Assembly: GCA_040394475.1 (NCBI GenBank)
Contig: JBEBSD010000042.1
Location: forward strand, 1 to 54,303
DNA length: 54,303 nucleotides
Direction of reading: 5' to 3'
Source: JBEBSD01 sp040394475
GTDB taxonomy: Bacteria; Bacteroidota; Bacteroidia; Cytophagales; Spirosomataceae
Part shown: positions 43,915 through 52,334 of the stretch, piece by piece
How the letters are laid out: the number at the start of each line of letters is the position of its first letter
Position numbering within the stretch: the first letter of the stretch is position 1
Made by a program: the position numbers and the translations under genes
The notes under the pieces: model-generated
What the model was told of the DNA's origin: nothing
Database searches by the model: none
Seen by the model: the letters and a program-made list of their open reading frames with translations, nothing else

Positions 43915-45468
43915 GTGGCACAAAAAGAAGATTTCATCGCAGCAATTCAAAAATCCTATACGACCGACAAACCTGCTATCCGGCTGGGGTCTGCTATTTT
44001 AAACGGGGAAATTATCGGAGATGCGGCGGTCAGCCTCCCTTTGCGCATGATGAACCGGCACGGACTGGTAGCGGGTGCAACAGGATCCGGCAAAACGCGT
44101 ACGTTACAGGTATTGGCCGAGCAGTTGTCGAAAGCAGGGGTTCCGGTATTTTTATCGGATATCAAAGGGGATCTCTCGGGTTTTGCCGAAGCCGGCGCTT
44201 CCAATAAAAGTATTGAAGAACGGTCCGAGGCGTTGAACGTCCCTTTTGAGCCGCAGGAGTTTCCGATTGAATTGTATTCCCTCAGCGGCAGGCTGGGCGC
44301 CCAGATGCGGGCAACTGTGCTGGAATTCGGCCCGACGCTGCTTTCCAAAATATTGGATCTTAACAGTACTCAAACCGGTGTTCTGGCGATCGTCTTTAAA
44401 TATGCCGATGATAAACAGCTGCCAATGATCGACCTGAATGACCTGAAGCTCACGCTATCGTACCTGTCGGAAGGGGCAGGAGCTGCCGAAATAAAAAAGG
44501 ATTACGGCAGTATTTCCACCAGCACCGCCAGCACCATTTTACGGAAAATCGTCGCATTGGAGCAGCAGGGGGTCGCCAATATCTTCGGTGAAAAATCATT
44601 TGATATCGACGATTTGCTGAACCGGGTCGATGGCAAAGGGGTGATCAGCCTGCTGAATGTATCGGACGTCCAGGATCAGCCGGCGTTGTTTTCTACTTTT
44701 TTACTTAGCCTGCTGGTAGAAATCTACAGCACGTTCCCGGAAGCCGGTGACCTCGAAAAACCGAAGCTGGTTTTCTTTCTGGATGAGGCGCATTTGCTCT
44801 TCAAGGATGCCCCTAAGGTTTTCCTGGACCAGATCGAGCAAATTATCCGGTTGATACGCTCGAAGGGGGTTGGGGTATTTTTCTGCTCTCAAATGGCACA
44901 GGACATTCCGGATACGGTGCTATCACAGTTGGGAAACCGGGTGCAGCACGTACTCAGAACGTTTACCCCCAATGATGTGGATAACCTGCGCAAGACCGTA
45001 AAAACATTTCCGCGTTCCGATTTTTACCAGATCAATGAAGTACTGACTACCCTCGGAACGGGTCAGGCCATGGTTACGGTCTTAAATGAAAAAGGAATTC
45101 CGACAGAGGTGGCAGCCACTCATCTGCTCCCTCCTACTTCGGTAATGGGTCCGCTTTCCACCTCGGATTACGAAAATCATTACCGTAATTCCGCCACCTA
45201 CCGCAAATACAAAGACCCCGTAGACCCGGAAAGTGCTTATGAAATCCTGACCAGAAGAATAGAGGAACAAAACCGCGAAGTCGAAAAAGAGAAGGAAGTA
45301 ACCGCGGCAGCCAAGTCGCGCGGCGGTTCGTCAAGAGCGCAGAAATCAGCCTTTGAACAGGTTCTCGCCGCACCCATCACCCGGCAAATAGGAAGAGAAA
45401 TTGTCCGGGGGGTGTTCGGTATGCTGACAGGAAAAAAAACCACTGCCAAATCGAAGGGGTGGTTTTAA
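43915..45468 (+). CDS. HerA-like ATPase (DUF853-type helicase-like)
   Basis: A 517-residue P-loop ATPase of the HerA/FtsK-like class. Walker A is GATGSGKT at 54-61 (after NRHGLVA), and the Walker B region is LVFFLDEAHLLF with Asp290 and Glu291. VPVFLSDIKGDLSGFAEAG is a signature of the DUF853 group. The start is GTG 43915; the product begins AQKEDFIAAIQKSYTTDKP. The C-terminus is Lys/Arg/Ser-rich and disordered-looking. The family is common in bacteria but its role in cells is not well defined; DNA-related ATPase activity is expected. No nuclease (NurA) gene or defence genes are next to it. The repeat-rich gap follows. Confidence 0.88.
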   Translation: MAQKEDFIAAIQKSYTTDKPAIRLGSAILNGEIIGDAAVSLPLRMMNRHGLVAGATGSGKTRTLQVLAEQLSKAGVPVFLSDIKGDLSGFAEAGASNKSIEERSEALNVPFEPQEFPIELYSLSGRLGAQMRATVLEFGPTLLSKILDLNSTQTGVLAIVFKYADDKQLPMIDLNDLKLTLSYLSEGAGAAEIKKDYGSISTSTASTILRKIVALEQQGVANIFGEKSFDIDDLLNRVDGKGVISLLNVSDVQDQPALFSTFLLSLLVEIYSTFPEAGDLEKPKLVFFLDEAHLLFKDAPKVFLDQIEQIIRLIRSKGVGVFFCSQMAQDIPDTVLSQLGNRVQHVLRTFTPNDVDNLRKTVKTFPRSDFYQINEVLTTLGTGQAMVTVLNEKGIPTEVAATHLLPPTSVMGPLSTSDYENHYRNSATYRKYKDPVDPESAYEILTRRIEEQNREVEKEKEVTAAAKSRGGSSRAQKSAFEQVLAAPITRQIGREIVRGVFGMLTGKKTTAKSKGWF

Positions 45469-45477
45469 AGTAGTTGC

Positions 45478-45617
45478 GGCTATCGGAAATCAGCTGTCGG
45501 CTATCGGAAATCAGCTGTCAGCTATCGGAAATCGGCTATCAGCTATCGGAAATCAGCTGTCGGCTATCGGTTATCAGAGGCGGTAAATCGTACTTCGGAA
45601 ATCGTACCTCGTTAATC
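45478..45617. repeat. Heptanucleotide tandem repeat array 1
   Basis: Twenty consecutive 7-base units in the same register, most ending in TC: GGCTATC, GGAAATC, AGCTGTC, AGCTATC, GGTTATC, GTAAATC, GTACTTC, GTACCTC, GTTAATC. Fourteen units run without a break from 45478 to 45575, one divergent unit (AGAGGCG, 45576-45582) follows, then five more. The larger repeated motif GGCTATC-GGAAATC-AGCTGTC makes a 21-base period in part of it. Confidence 0.85.
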
Positions 45618-45629
45618 AGCGATGACGCC

Positions 45630-45653
45630 GTGGTCCGTGTCTTCACAGACCAC
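45630..45653. repeat. REP-like palindrome element, copy 2
   Basis: GTGGTCCGTG (45630-45639), loop TCTT, CACAGACCAC (45644-45653). The arms pair over 10 positions with one mismatch. This is the same design as the element at 31860-31883 (GTGG arms, TCTY loop). Confidence 0.7.
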
Positions 45654-45732
45654 TTCCATACCGGCCTGAAAGCGGCTTGCTAGAACAGTTCAATGGTACA
45701 GAAGGCACAAGTCGGCGGTATAGGCTAAAAGT

Positions 45733-45802
45733 TGTTGTCAGCAATCGGCTATCGGAAATCAGCTATCGGTTATCAGAGGCGGTAAATCGTAAATCGTAAA
45801 TA
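45733..45802. repeat. Heptanucleotide tandem repeat array 2
   Basis: Ten in-register 7-base units: TGTTGTC, AGCAATC, GGCTATC, GGAAATC, AGCTATC, GGTTATC, AGAGGCG, GTAAATC, GTAAATC, GTAAATA. It shares with array 1 the exact order GGTTATC, AGAGGCG, GTAAATC, so the two arrays are partial copies of one sequence. Confidence 0.8.
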
Positions 45803-45851
45803 AAAAAATCCCCCCATTTGCACACGCACCTACACATGAATGCCTCTCCAT

Positions 45852-45882
45852 TTGCATAATATTGCTGTTAATGGTATATTTG
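45852..45882 (+). promoter_or_regulatory. Promoter of the molybdenum-hydroxylase operon (TTG-N20-TATATTTG)
   Basis: TTG at 45852-45854, a 20-base spacer and TATATTTG at 45875-45882, an exact consensus match 39 bases before the first ATG. The five genes that follow have only short gaps or overlaps, so this probably drives all six. Confidence 0.75.
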
Positions 45883-45921
45883 ATAGTGCCTGTCAATGGA
45901 ATGCCACTTTAAAAGCTGCTT

Positions 45922-46362
45922 ATGAAACTTCATGTAAATGGTAAGGAATATAATGTAGACGTGCCGGCAGGTACCAGTCTGTTGGATACGCTTAGGATAC
46001 ATTTAAACCTCACCGGAAGCAAATATGGGTGCGGAGAAGGCGTATGCGGCGCTTGTCGCGTGCTTATAGACGGACATGCCGTGGCGTCCTGCGTCACACC
46101 CGTGACCACGGTCCAGAATAAAGAAGTGCTTACCATTGAGGGATTGGAAAAAGACGGGCAGCTGCATCCGGTGCAGCAGGCATTCCTGGATGAAGACGCT
46201 TTCCAGTGTGCCTATTGTGCGCCAGGAATGATCATGTCGGCCGTGGCGCTGAAAAATAGAAACCCCAGGCCAAGCCGGCAGGAAATCATAGACGCCATGC
46301 AGGTAAATGTTTGTCGTTGCTGCATTTATCCCCGCATCGTGAAAGCGATCAGTAAAGTATAA
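45922..46362 (+). CDS. [2Fe-2S] subunit of molybdenum hydroxylase (IorA/CoxS-like), first copy
   Basis: A 146-residue iron-sulfur subunit of the xanthine dehydrogenase/isoquinoline oxidoreductase family, carrying electrons from the molybdenum centre to an acceptor. The plant-type [2Fe-2S] ligands are in YGCGEGVCGACRVL and the later VASC. The second cluster domain has CAYCAPGMIMSAVALKN and Cys131 and Cys133 in NVCRCCIYPRI. Two features differ from most family members: CAYC instead of CGYC, and Cys134 in place of the Gly that normally follows CRC. No signal peptide is present. It pairs with the molybdopterin subunit gene 17 bases downstream. Confidence 0.92.
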   Translation: MKLHVNGKEYNVDVPAGTSLLDTLRIHLNLTGSKYGCGEGVCGACRVLIDGHAVASCVTPVTTVQNKEVLTIEGLEKDGQLHPVQQAFLDEDAFQCAYCAPGMIMSAVALKNRNPRPSRQEIIDAMQVNVCRCCIYPRIVKAISKV

Positions 46363-46379
46363 CCTTCAAAAGGAATGTC

Positions 46380-48530
46380 ATGGATAAAGAGACCGACGTC
46401 AGTACAACGCAGCTTTTGGAAACTACCGGGAAACCTGACGGCAGCGCCATCACAAGACGTAATTTTTTCAGTTTGCTGGGCGGCGGCATTGCGGTTGCCC
46501 TTACTCCTTCGTACGTATACGGACAGCAAACGCCATCCCCACAAACAGCCGCATCTTTCCTGCCGGACGAAGATTCAATAGCTGCCTGGATCCATATAAA
46601 GGAAGACGGTTCGGTTTCGGTATTTACGGGAAAGGTTGAGGTTGGACAGAATATCCGCACTTCGCTGGCCCAGGTTGTTGCGGAAGAGTTGGCAGTGCCT
46701 GTACAGCGCATCAGCATGATCATGGGGGATACGCTGCTGACTCCCTATGATGCCGGTACCTATGGAAGCCTCACAACCCCCACTATGGGGCCACGGCTGC
46801 GAAGAGCGGCCGCTTCCCTGCGTGAAGCGCTGACCGAAATGGCGGCGGCGCAGTGGAAGGTACCGCCGGCATCGGTACAGGCCACGGCCGGCAATCTCGT
46901 CCACAATACGTCCGGACGGGAGGTAAGCTATGGTGTATTGACACAGGGAAAGAAACTGCTGCTTCCGGTGAATAAGGAGGTAGCGCTCATCCCTCCCGGG
47001 GAATGGCGCACGGCAGGTACGTCTGTGCCCAAAGTAAACGGAAGGGATTTCGTGACCGGCAAGCACCAATACACGTCCGATATCTCCCTGCCCGGTATGG
47101 TATACGGAAAAATCCTCCGGGCGCCGGCTTACGGGGCATCGCTGGTTTCCGTAGATGTGGAAAAAGCGAAGCGTATTCCGGGGGTGCAGGTGGTGGTGGA
47201 TGGTGATTTTGTCGGGGTTACGGCTGCCGATCCGCAAACTGCCGTCGATGCGTTGGCCAGGCTGGAGCCCCGGTGGCAAACGTCCGCACAACCGTCAAAG
47301 GCAGATATCTTTACGTACCTGAAAGCAAATGCCGCCGGCTCAGGCACGGATCAGGACAGCGCACAGGCGGAAGCACGCAAAGTCCGGGAAGCCTCTTCGG
47401 TCCGGGTAGAAAACCGGGTGGAGGTGCAGTACATCGCCCACGTTCCCCTGGAGCCGCGTGCAGCAGTAGCCGAATGGAAAGAAGACGAATTAACGGTGTG
47501 GACAGGTACCCAGCGCCCGTTTGGGGTACAGACAGAGCTTGCCAAGGCATGTTCCGTTGCCAAAGAGCGGGTCCGGGTGCTAATGCCTGATACCGGTTCT
47601 GCCTATGGCGGTAAACACACGGGCGAGGCCGCCGTAGAAGCGGCACGTTTGGCAAAAGCAGTGGGCAAACCCGTTAAGCTGGTATGGACAAGGGAGGAAG
47701 AGTTTAAGTGGGCATATTTCAGGCCGGCAGGCTTGATTGAGGTCGCCGCATCCGCAGACAAAGACGGGACGATTTCCTCCTGGGAATTTCACAATTATAA
47801 CTCAGGCAATGCAGGCATCGAACCGTTATATCAGCTCGGTGCGAAGCATATCCGGTACCACCCGTCGAAGACGCCGCTCAGGCAAGGGTCTTACCGGGCG
47901 CTGGCCGGCTCGGCGAATGTCTTTGCCATCGAATGTATGGTGGACGATCTGGCCAGGCAGCTGGAACTCGATCCGCTCCGGTTCCGCCTGAACCAGCTTA
48001 CAGATAAACGGATGAAAGCCGTGCTGGAGGCCGCCGCACAACGGTTTGGCTGGAATGCAGCAAAGCCGGCAGGACATGGCTATGGCATCGCATGCGGTTT
48101 CCTGAAGAACTCCTATATTGCCACCTGTGCAGAAGTGGCGAATGAGGCCGGGCAACTGAGGGTGGTCCGTCTGGTGGCTGCTTACGATTGCGGGGCCATT
48201 GTCAATCCTGTCCATTTGGAAAGCCAGGTAATCGGCGCTGTCCTGCAGGGGCTTGGCGGCGCCTTGTTTGAGGAAATAGATTTCAAAGACGGCCGTGTGC
48301 TGAACCCGGGGTTAGCCAGTTACCGGGTTCCCCGGTTTTCCGATATCCCGCCGCTGGAAATTGTCCTGGTAGACCGGAAAGACACCCCTTCTTCGGGGGC
48401 AGGTGAAACACCGATCATAGCCGTTGCCCCTGCGATCCGAAATGCAATTGCCGATGCCTCCGGCATCAGGCTCAACCGTTTGCCGTTGATTCCGCACGGG
48501 TTGAAACAGACTGATCCCTTAACCAACTAA
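46380..48530 (+). CDS. Molybdopterin-binding subunit of molybdenum hydroxylase, first copy
   Basis: A 716-residue large subunit. The N-terminus holds a twin-arginine motif ITRRNFFSLLGGGIAVALTP (Arg26-Arg27) followed by a hydrophobic stretch, so export of the folded holoenzyme by Tat is likely, with the [2Fe-2S] subunit hitchhiking. The first MPT-contact region reads MPDTGSAYGGKHTGEAAVEA. The C-terminal GAGETP, near residue 680, holds the Glu expected to act as general base. The length is close to isoquinoline 1-oxidoreductase beta subunits. The substrate (aldehyde or N-heterocycle) cannot be named. It is followed after 7 bases by the second [2Fe-2S] subunit. Confidence 0.9.
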   Translation: MDKETDVSTTQLLETTGKPDGSAITRRNFFSLLGGGIAVALTPSYVYGQQTPSPQTAASFLPDEDSIAAWIHIKEDGSVSVFTGKVEVGQNIRTSLAQVVAEELAVPVQRISMIMGDTLLTPYDAGTYGSLTTPTMGPRLRRAAASLREALTEMAAAQWKVPPASVQATAGNLVHNTSGREVSYGVLTQGKKLLLPVNKEVALIPPGEWRTAGTSVPKVNGRDFVTGKHQYTSDISLPGMVYGKILRAPAYGASLVSVDVEKAKRIPGVQVVVDGDFVGVTAADPQTAVDALARLEPRWQTSAQPSKADIFTYLKANAAGSGTDQDSAQAEARKVREASSVRVENRVEVQYIAHVPLEPRAAVAEWKEDELTVWTGTQRPFGVQTELAKACSVAKERVRVLMPDTGSAYGGKHTGEAAVEAARLAKAVGKPVKLVWTREEEFKWAYFRPAGLIEVAASADKDGTISSWEFHNYNSGNAGIEPLYQLGAKHIRYHPSKTPLRQGSYRALAGSANVFAIECMVDDLARQLELDPLRFRLNQLTDKRMKAVLEAAAQRFGWNAAKPAGHGYGIACGFLKNSYIATCAEVANEAGQLRVVRLVAAYDCGAIVNPVHLESQVIGAVLQGLGGALFEEIDFKDGRVLNPGLASYRVPRFSDIPPLEIVLVDRKDTPSSGAGETPIIAVAPAIRNAIADASGIRLNRLPLIPHGLKQTDPLTN

Positions 48531-48537
48531 TGTTATT

Positions 48538-48993
48538 ATGGCTACTTTAAAGCTCATTGTTAACCGTAAAAAGTATGAAGTAGATGTCGATCCGCAAATG
48601 CCGCTTCTTTGGGTACTTCGCGACACCATCGGCCTCACCGGCACCAAATACGGATGTGGTATCGCACAATGCGGCGCCTGTACCGTCCATATCGGAGATG
48701 CGGCGGTACGTTCCTGCAGCGTCCCGGTCTCCAGTATTGCAGAGGAGCCTGTTACTACTATCGAGGGGTTATCCGCTGACGGCGGGCATCCTGTCCAGAA
48801 GGCTTGGGAAGCCATCGATGTGCCTCAGTGCGGCTATTGCCAGGCAGGACAGATTATGGCTGCGGCAGCCCTGCTGAAGCAGCACCCGGATCCTACCGAT
48901 GACGACATCCATGCATCCATAACCAACATTTGCCGCTGCGGCACCTACCATCGTATCCGTAAGGCCATCAGGCTGGCTGCAAAAGAGGCATAG
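48538..48993 (+). CDS. [2Fe-2S] subunit of molybdenum hydroxylase (IorA-like), second copy
   Basis: A 151-residue iron-sulfur subunit with the standard motifs: YGCGIAQCGACTVHIG with the later SC for the first cluster, and CGYCQAGQIMAAAALL with NICRCGTYHRIRKAI for the second. Unlike the first copy, it has the usual CGYC and CRCG forms. It has no signal peptide. It lies between the two large subunits and should pair with the second large subunit, which starts 45 bases downstream. Confidence 0.94.
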   Translation: MATLKLIVNRKKYEVDVDPQMPLLWVLRDTIGLTGTKYGCGIAQCGACTVHIGDAAVRSCSVPVSSIAEEPVTTIEGLSADGGHPVQKAWEAIDVPQCGYCQAGQIMAAAALLKQHPDPTDDDIHASITNICRCGTYHRIRKAIRLAAKEA

Positions 48994-49038
48994 TGCGGTA
49001 CCGCGATGCGCGATTTATGGACATTTAACCGAACAAAA

Positions 49039-51171
49039 ATGAAAGCACAAACCGATAGTGTAAACAGAAGGGATTTTATCCGGATCAGCGCCTTAACCGG
49101 AGGAGGCTTCGTATTGGGGATCAAGCTGTTTGCCTCGTGCTCTCCCCAACAGGGAGAAGGGGTCGTATATGATTTCAACGCATGGGTTAAAATCGACACT
49201 AACGGCGTGGTGACCCTTATGAATCCCAATCCGGAGATCGGCCAGGGGGTAATGACCTCACTGCCCATGCTGGTTGCCGAGGAACTTGATGCGGATTGGA
49301 ACGACGTGCGGGTGGAACAGGCAGGGCTGGATACGGCGAAATATGCCCGGCAGGTTGCCGGGGGGAGCGGGTCCGTCCGCGAGAGCTGGGAGGCATTCCG
49401 GAAAGTCGGCGCCGCTACCCGTCTGATGTTCGTCCATGCCGCTGCCGCCACATGGGGGGTAGCCCCGGAAGCCTGCATGACAGAAAAAAGCCAGGTGCTT
49501 CTGAAAGATTCCCGTAAAAAATTACGCTATGGCGAGTTGGTCGAAAAAGCCGCCGGAATGGAAGTCCCGGAGGATGTGACGCTGAAGCCGTTAAGTTCCT
49601 TTGCGATTATTGGCCGGCGTATTCCCAATGTCGACAACCGGGCAATTGTGACGGGAAGGTATCAATACGGCATCGATACGAAAAGAGAAGGAATGAAATA
49701 TGCCGCCCTGGTGCGGCCGCCTGCCTTCGGTCAGACCTTGAAATCCTATGACGACTCAGAAGCGAAACAACAGCAGGGTGTTGAGCAGGTACTTCGTATC
49801 GACAATAAAATTGCAGTGCTGGGCAGATCCACCTGGGACGTTATGCAGGGCGCCCGGAAAATCAAGGCGGAATGGGAAGATGGCCCGATGATGGAAAGTA
49901 CAGCGGAATACCTCCGCAATTTCCGGGAAATCGTAGGAAAGCGACCTGCCGGGGCGCCCCAACGCCAGGACGGCAATGTGCAGCGAGCGTTCAGCAGCGG
50001 CGGCGCAAAAGTGTTCGAAGCGATTTATGAGGCGCCTTTCCTGGCGCATAATACCATGGAACCCATGAATTTTTTCGCCGATGTGCGTCCCGATGGCGCA
50101 GAGCTTTTAGGGCCGATACAAACACCGGAGCGGACGCGGACGACAATAGCGAAATTACTGGATATGCCGGAGGAAAAAGTGACGGTGATGATGACCCGCA
50201 TGGGCGGCGGGTTCGGCCGTCGGCTCATGTCTGACTTCGTTGAAGAGGCCGTATTGGTTTCCAGGGCCGCCGGCGCACCGGTAAACCTCATCTGGTCGCG
50301 TGAAGATGATATGGGAGGCGGCTATTACCGGCCGATGTGTACCTATCGCTACAAGGCAGCTGTGAACAGCAGTGGCAAGCTCATTGCCTGGCAGCATCAC
50401 TCCGTGGGCGCTACAGGGAATTCATCCCGTGCAGGGAGTTTTCCGGCCGGCGCCGTACCCAATTTGCAGGTGGATGCGCACGAGTATAAAACTCCGGTGA
50501 CCACCGCGCCCTGGCGGGGGCCCATCCATAATTTCATTGCCTTTTCCGAACAGTCTTTTTTCGACGAAATAGCCCATGGGATTGGCAAAGATCCCGTATC
50601 CTTCCGGCTGGAAGTGCTCGAACAAGCAAAACAGCAACCGGCAGGTAGTGTAGAATACGATCCCGACCGCTTTGCCGGCGTTATCAAAAAGGTGGCCGCC
50701 ATGGCCGGATGGGGCAACCCGGGCGGGACAAACCTGTTTCAGGGGATCGCGGCCCATTTTTCGTTTGCTTCCTACGTGGCCCAGGTGGCTGAGGTGGAGA
50801 AGCTGGACGACGGCAAAATAAAAATCAGGAAAGTCTATTGTGCGGTTGACTGCGGCATTGTGGTGAACAAAAGCGGCGCCGAACAAATGATAGAAGGAGG
50901 CATCATCGACGGTATCGGTCATGCCCTGTACCCGGAACTGACCCTCACCAGGGGGAAGCCGGATCAGCTCAATTTCAATACCTACCGGATGATCCGTATG
51001 GCTGAAATACCGGAAATTGAAATTGAATTCATTGAAAGTGATATCGAGCCAACCGGATTGGGTGAACCCGGGCTGCCGCCCGCAGGCCCGGCGGTTGCCA
51101 ATGCGGTGTTCGCTGCAACGGGTGTTCGCCTGCGCACGCAACCTTTTATCAAAAGCGGATTGTTTGCATGA
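49039..51171 (+). CDS. Molybdopterin-binding subunit of molybdenum hydroxylase (IorB-like), second copy
   Basis: A 710-residue large subunit. The N-terminus MKAQTDSVNRRDFIRISALT is a twin-arginine signal, and the following FASC could serve as a lipobox, so the enzyme may be exported and lipid-anchored. The MPT motif is MGGGFGRRLMSDFVEEAV, the form seen in isoquinoline oxidoreductase-type enzymes. The C-terminal GLGEPGLPPAGPAVANAVFA contains the conserved Glu base. The frame is open upstream to 49006, but the Tat signal starts at ATG 49039. Its stop overlaps the start of the cysteine desulfurase gene by 4 bases. The substrate is unknown. Confidence 0.92.
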   Translation: MKAQTDSVNRRDFIRISALTGGGFVLGIKLFASCSPQQGEGVVYDFNAWVKIDTNGVVTLMNPNPEIGQGVMTSLPMLVAEELDADWNDVRVEQAGLDTAKYARQVAGGSGSVRESWEAFRKVGAATRLMFVHAAAATWGVAPEACMTEKSQVLLKDSRKKLRYGELVEKAAGMEVPEDVTLKPLSSFAIIGRRIPNVDNRAIVTGRYQYGIDTKREGMKYAALVRPPAFGQTLKSYDDSEAKQQQGVEQVLRIDNKIAVLGRSTWDVMQGARKIKAEWEDGPMMESTAEYLRNFREIVGKRPAGAPQRQDGNVQRAFSSGGAKVFEAIYEAPFLAHNTMEPMNFFADVRPDGAELLGPIQTPERTRTTIAKLLDMPEEKVTVMMTRMGGGFGRRLMSDFVEEAVLVSRAAGAPVNLIWSREDDMGGGYYRPMCTYRYKAAVNSSGKLIAWQHHSVGATGNSSRAGSFPAGAVPNLQVDAHEYKTPVTTAPWRGPIHNFIAFSEQSFFDEIAHGIGKDPVSFRLEVLEQAKQQPAGSVEYDPDRFAGVIKKVAAMAGWGNPGGTNLFQGIAAHFSFASYVAQVAEVEKLDDGKIKIRKVYCAVDCGIVVNKSGAEQMIEGGIIDGIGHALYPELTLTRGKPDQLNFNTYRMIRMAEIPEIEIEFIESDIEPTGLGEPGLPPAGPAVANAVFAATGVRLRTQPFIKSGLFA

Positions 51172-52313
51172 ATCGGGCTCCCATATACCTCGATTACAAT
51201 GCAACGACACCCTGCGACCCACGGGTAGTCTCCTGTATGCTGCCCTATTTTACCCATCAGTTTGGAAATGCGGCCAGTGCGGACCACAGCCACGGCTGGC
51301 AGGCGCGGGAGGCTGTGGAAGATGCCCGGGAGCAGGCAGCGCGCCTGATCGGGGTGAATGCCACAAAACTGTTTTTTACTTCCGGCGCTACGGAATCCAT
51401 TAATCTGGCACTCAAAGGCATTGCGGGAGCGATGCGAGGCCGGGGCAACCATATTATCACCTGTCAGACAGAGCACCGGGCCGTACTCGACACTTGCGCT
51501 TATCTGGAAAAGACGGGCTATCGGGTGACCTACCTGGGTGTTGACTCGCAGGGGCACCTTTCGCTGGAAGCGCTGGAAGCCGCCATCGGCAGCAGCACGA
51601 TTTGCATTGCCTTCATGTATGCCAACAATGAAACAGGGATCATCCACCCGGTTGAGGCCATCGGCGCCATCTCCCGGAAACATGGGGTGCCTTTTTTCTG
51701 TGACGCCACGCAGGCGGCAGGCAAAATCCCGGTAAATGCCGGCGCCACGGACCTCCTGGCATTCTCAGCCCATAAGCTGTACGGTCCCAAAGGGGTAGGC
51801 GCACTATTTGTCCGCAGCAACGACCTGAACCTGTCGCCGCAGCAACATGGCGGCAATCATGAGCGCGGGCTGCGGAGCGGAACACTCAATGTCCCCGGGA
51901 TCGTCGGATTGGGCAAAGCTGCAGAGCTATGCCGGCTGGAGATGACGGCAGAGGCGGCGCGTCTGGACCTACTCCGGAACCGGATGGAGCAGACGCTGCT
52001 GCAACACCTGCCAGGCGCAGTGGTGAACGGCCGCGGGGAACGGCTGCCGCATGTGAGCAACCTCCTGCTGCCCCATCCCAACGCCGAACAACTGCTGTTG
52101 TCGCTGGCCCAGCACCTTTCCCTGAGTCGCGGGAGCGCGTGTTCGGGATTGATACAGCAACCGTCGCATGTGCTAAAGGCAATGGGCCTGAGCAGTGAAA
52201 AGGCTCATCGGGCGATCCGCATCAGTTTGGGGCGTTTTACCCGTCCGGAAGAGGCGGACGAGGCAGCAGCACTGCTGACGCAGGCTGTGCTGGCGGCAGA
52301 GCCGGTAGCATAA
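51168..52313 (+). CDS. NifS/IscS-like cysteine desulfurase
   Basis: A 381-residue fold-type I PLP enzyme that releases sulfur from cysteine as a persulfide. It starts YLDYNATTPCDPRVV. The PLP lysine is Lys203 in FSAHKLYGPKG. The persulfide Cys is Cys325 in SRGSACSG, in the short loop of the NifS/SufS-type class. It overlaps the second molybdopterin subunit gene by 4 bases and is followed after 21 bases by the XdhC-like gene. In this setting the best inference is that it delivers sulfur for sulfuration of the molybdenum cofactor, with the XdhC-like protein binding the cofactor. A role in general Fe-S assembly is the alternative, but no other isc/suf genes are here. Confidence 0.92.
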   Translation: MNRAPIYLDYNATTPCDPRVVSCMLPYFTHQFGNAASADHSHGWQAREAVEDAREQAARLIGVNATKLFFTSGATESINLALKGIAGAMRGRGNHIITCQTEHRAVLDTCAYLEKTGYRVTYLGVDSQGHLSLEALEAAIGSSTICIAFMYANNETGIIHPVEAIGAISRKHGVPFFCDATQAAGKIPVNAGATDLLAFSAHKLYGPKGVGALFVRSNDLNLSPQQHGGNHERGLRSGTLNVPGIVGLGKAAELCRLEMTAEAARLDLLRNRMEQTLLQHLPGAVVNGRGERLPHVSNLLLPHPNAEQLLLSLAQHLSLSRGSACSGLIQQPSHVLKAMGLSSEKAHRAIRISLGRFTRPEEADEAAALLTQAVLAAEPVA

Positions 52314-52334
52314 TACGGCTTTAAGGGATTTATA

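Larger units (their letters stand above)
45469..45921. other. Repeat-rich gap before the molybdenum-hydroxylase operon
   Basis: A 453-base gap with no supported gene. It contains heptanucleotide array 1 (45478-45617), a REP-like palindrome (45630-45653), heptanucleotide array 2 (45733-45802) and the operon promoter (45852-45882). Short ORFs across the repeats (for example 45474-45683) read as monotonous LSEIS-type peptides and are artefacts of the repeats. Confidence 0.7.

Noticed and set aside
45474..45683. ORF of 69 codons in the heptanucleotide repeats
   Set aside because: The peptide is a monotone LSEIS-type repeat produced by the 7-base repeat; no start signal.
45478..45802. CRISPR array
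   Set aside because: The repeats are contiguous 7-base units without spacers of constant length, so this is not a CRISPR, and no cas gene is present.
50422..51222. Minus-strand ORF of 266 codons opposite the second molybdopterin subunit
   Set aside because: Antisense of a gene with clear cofactor motifs; no family.
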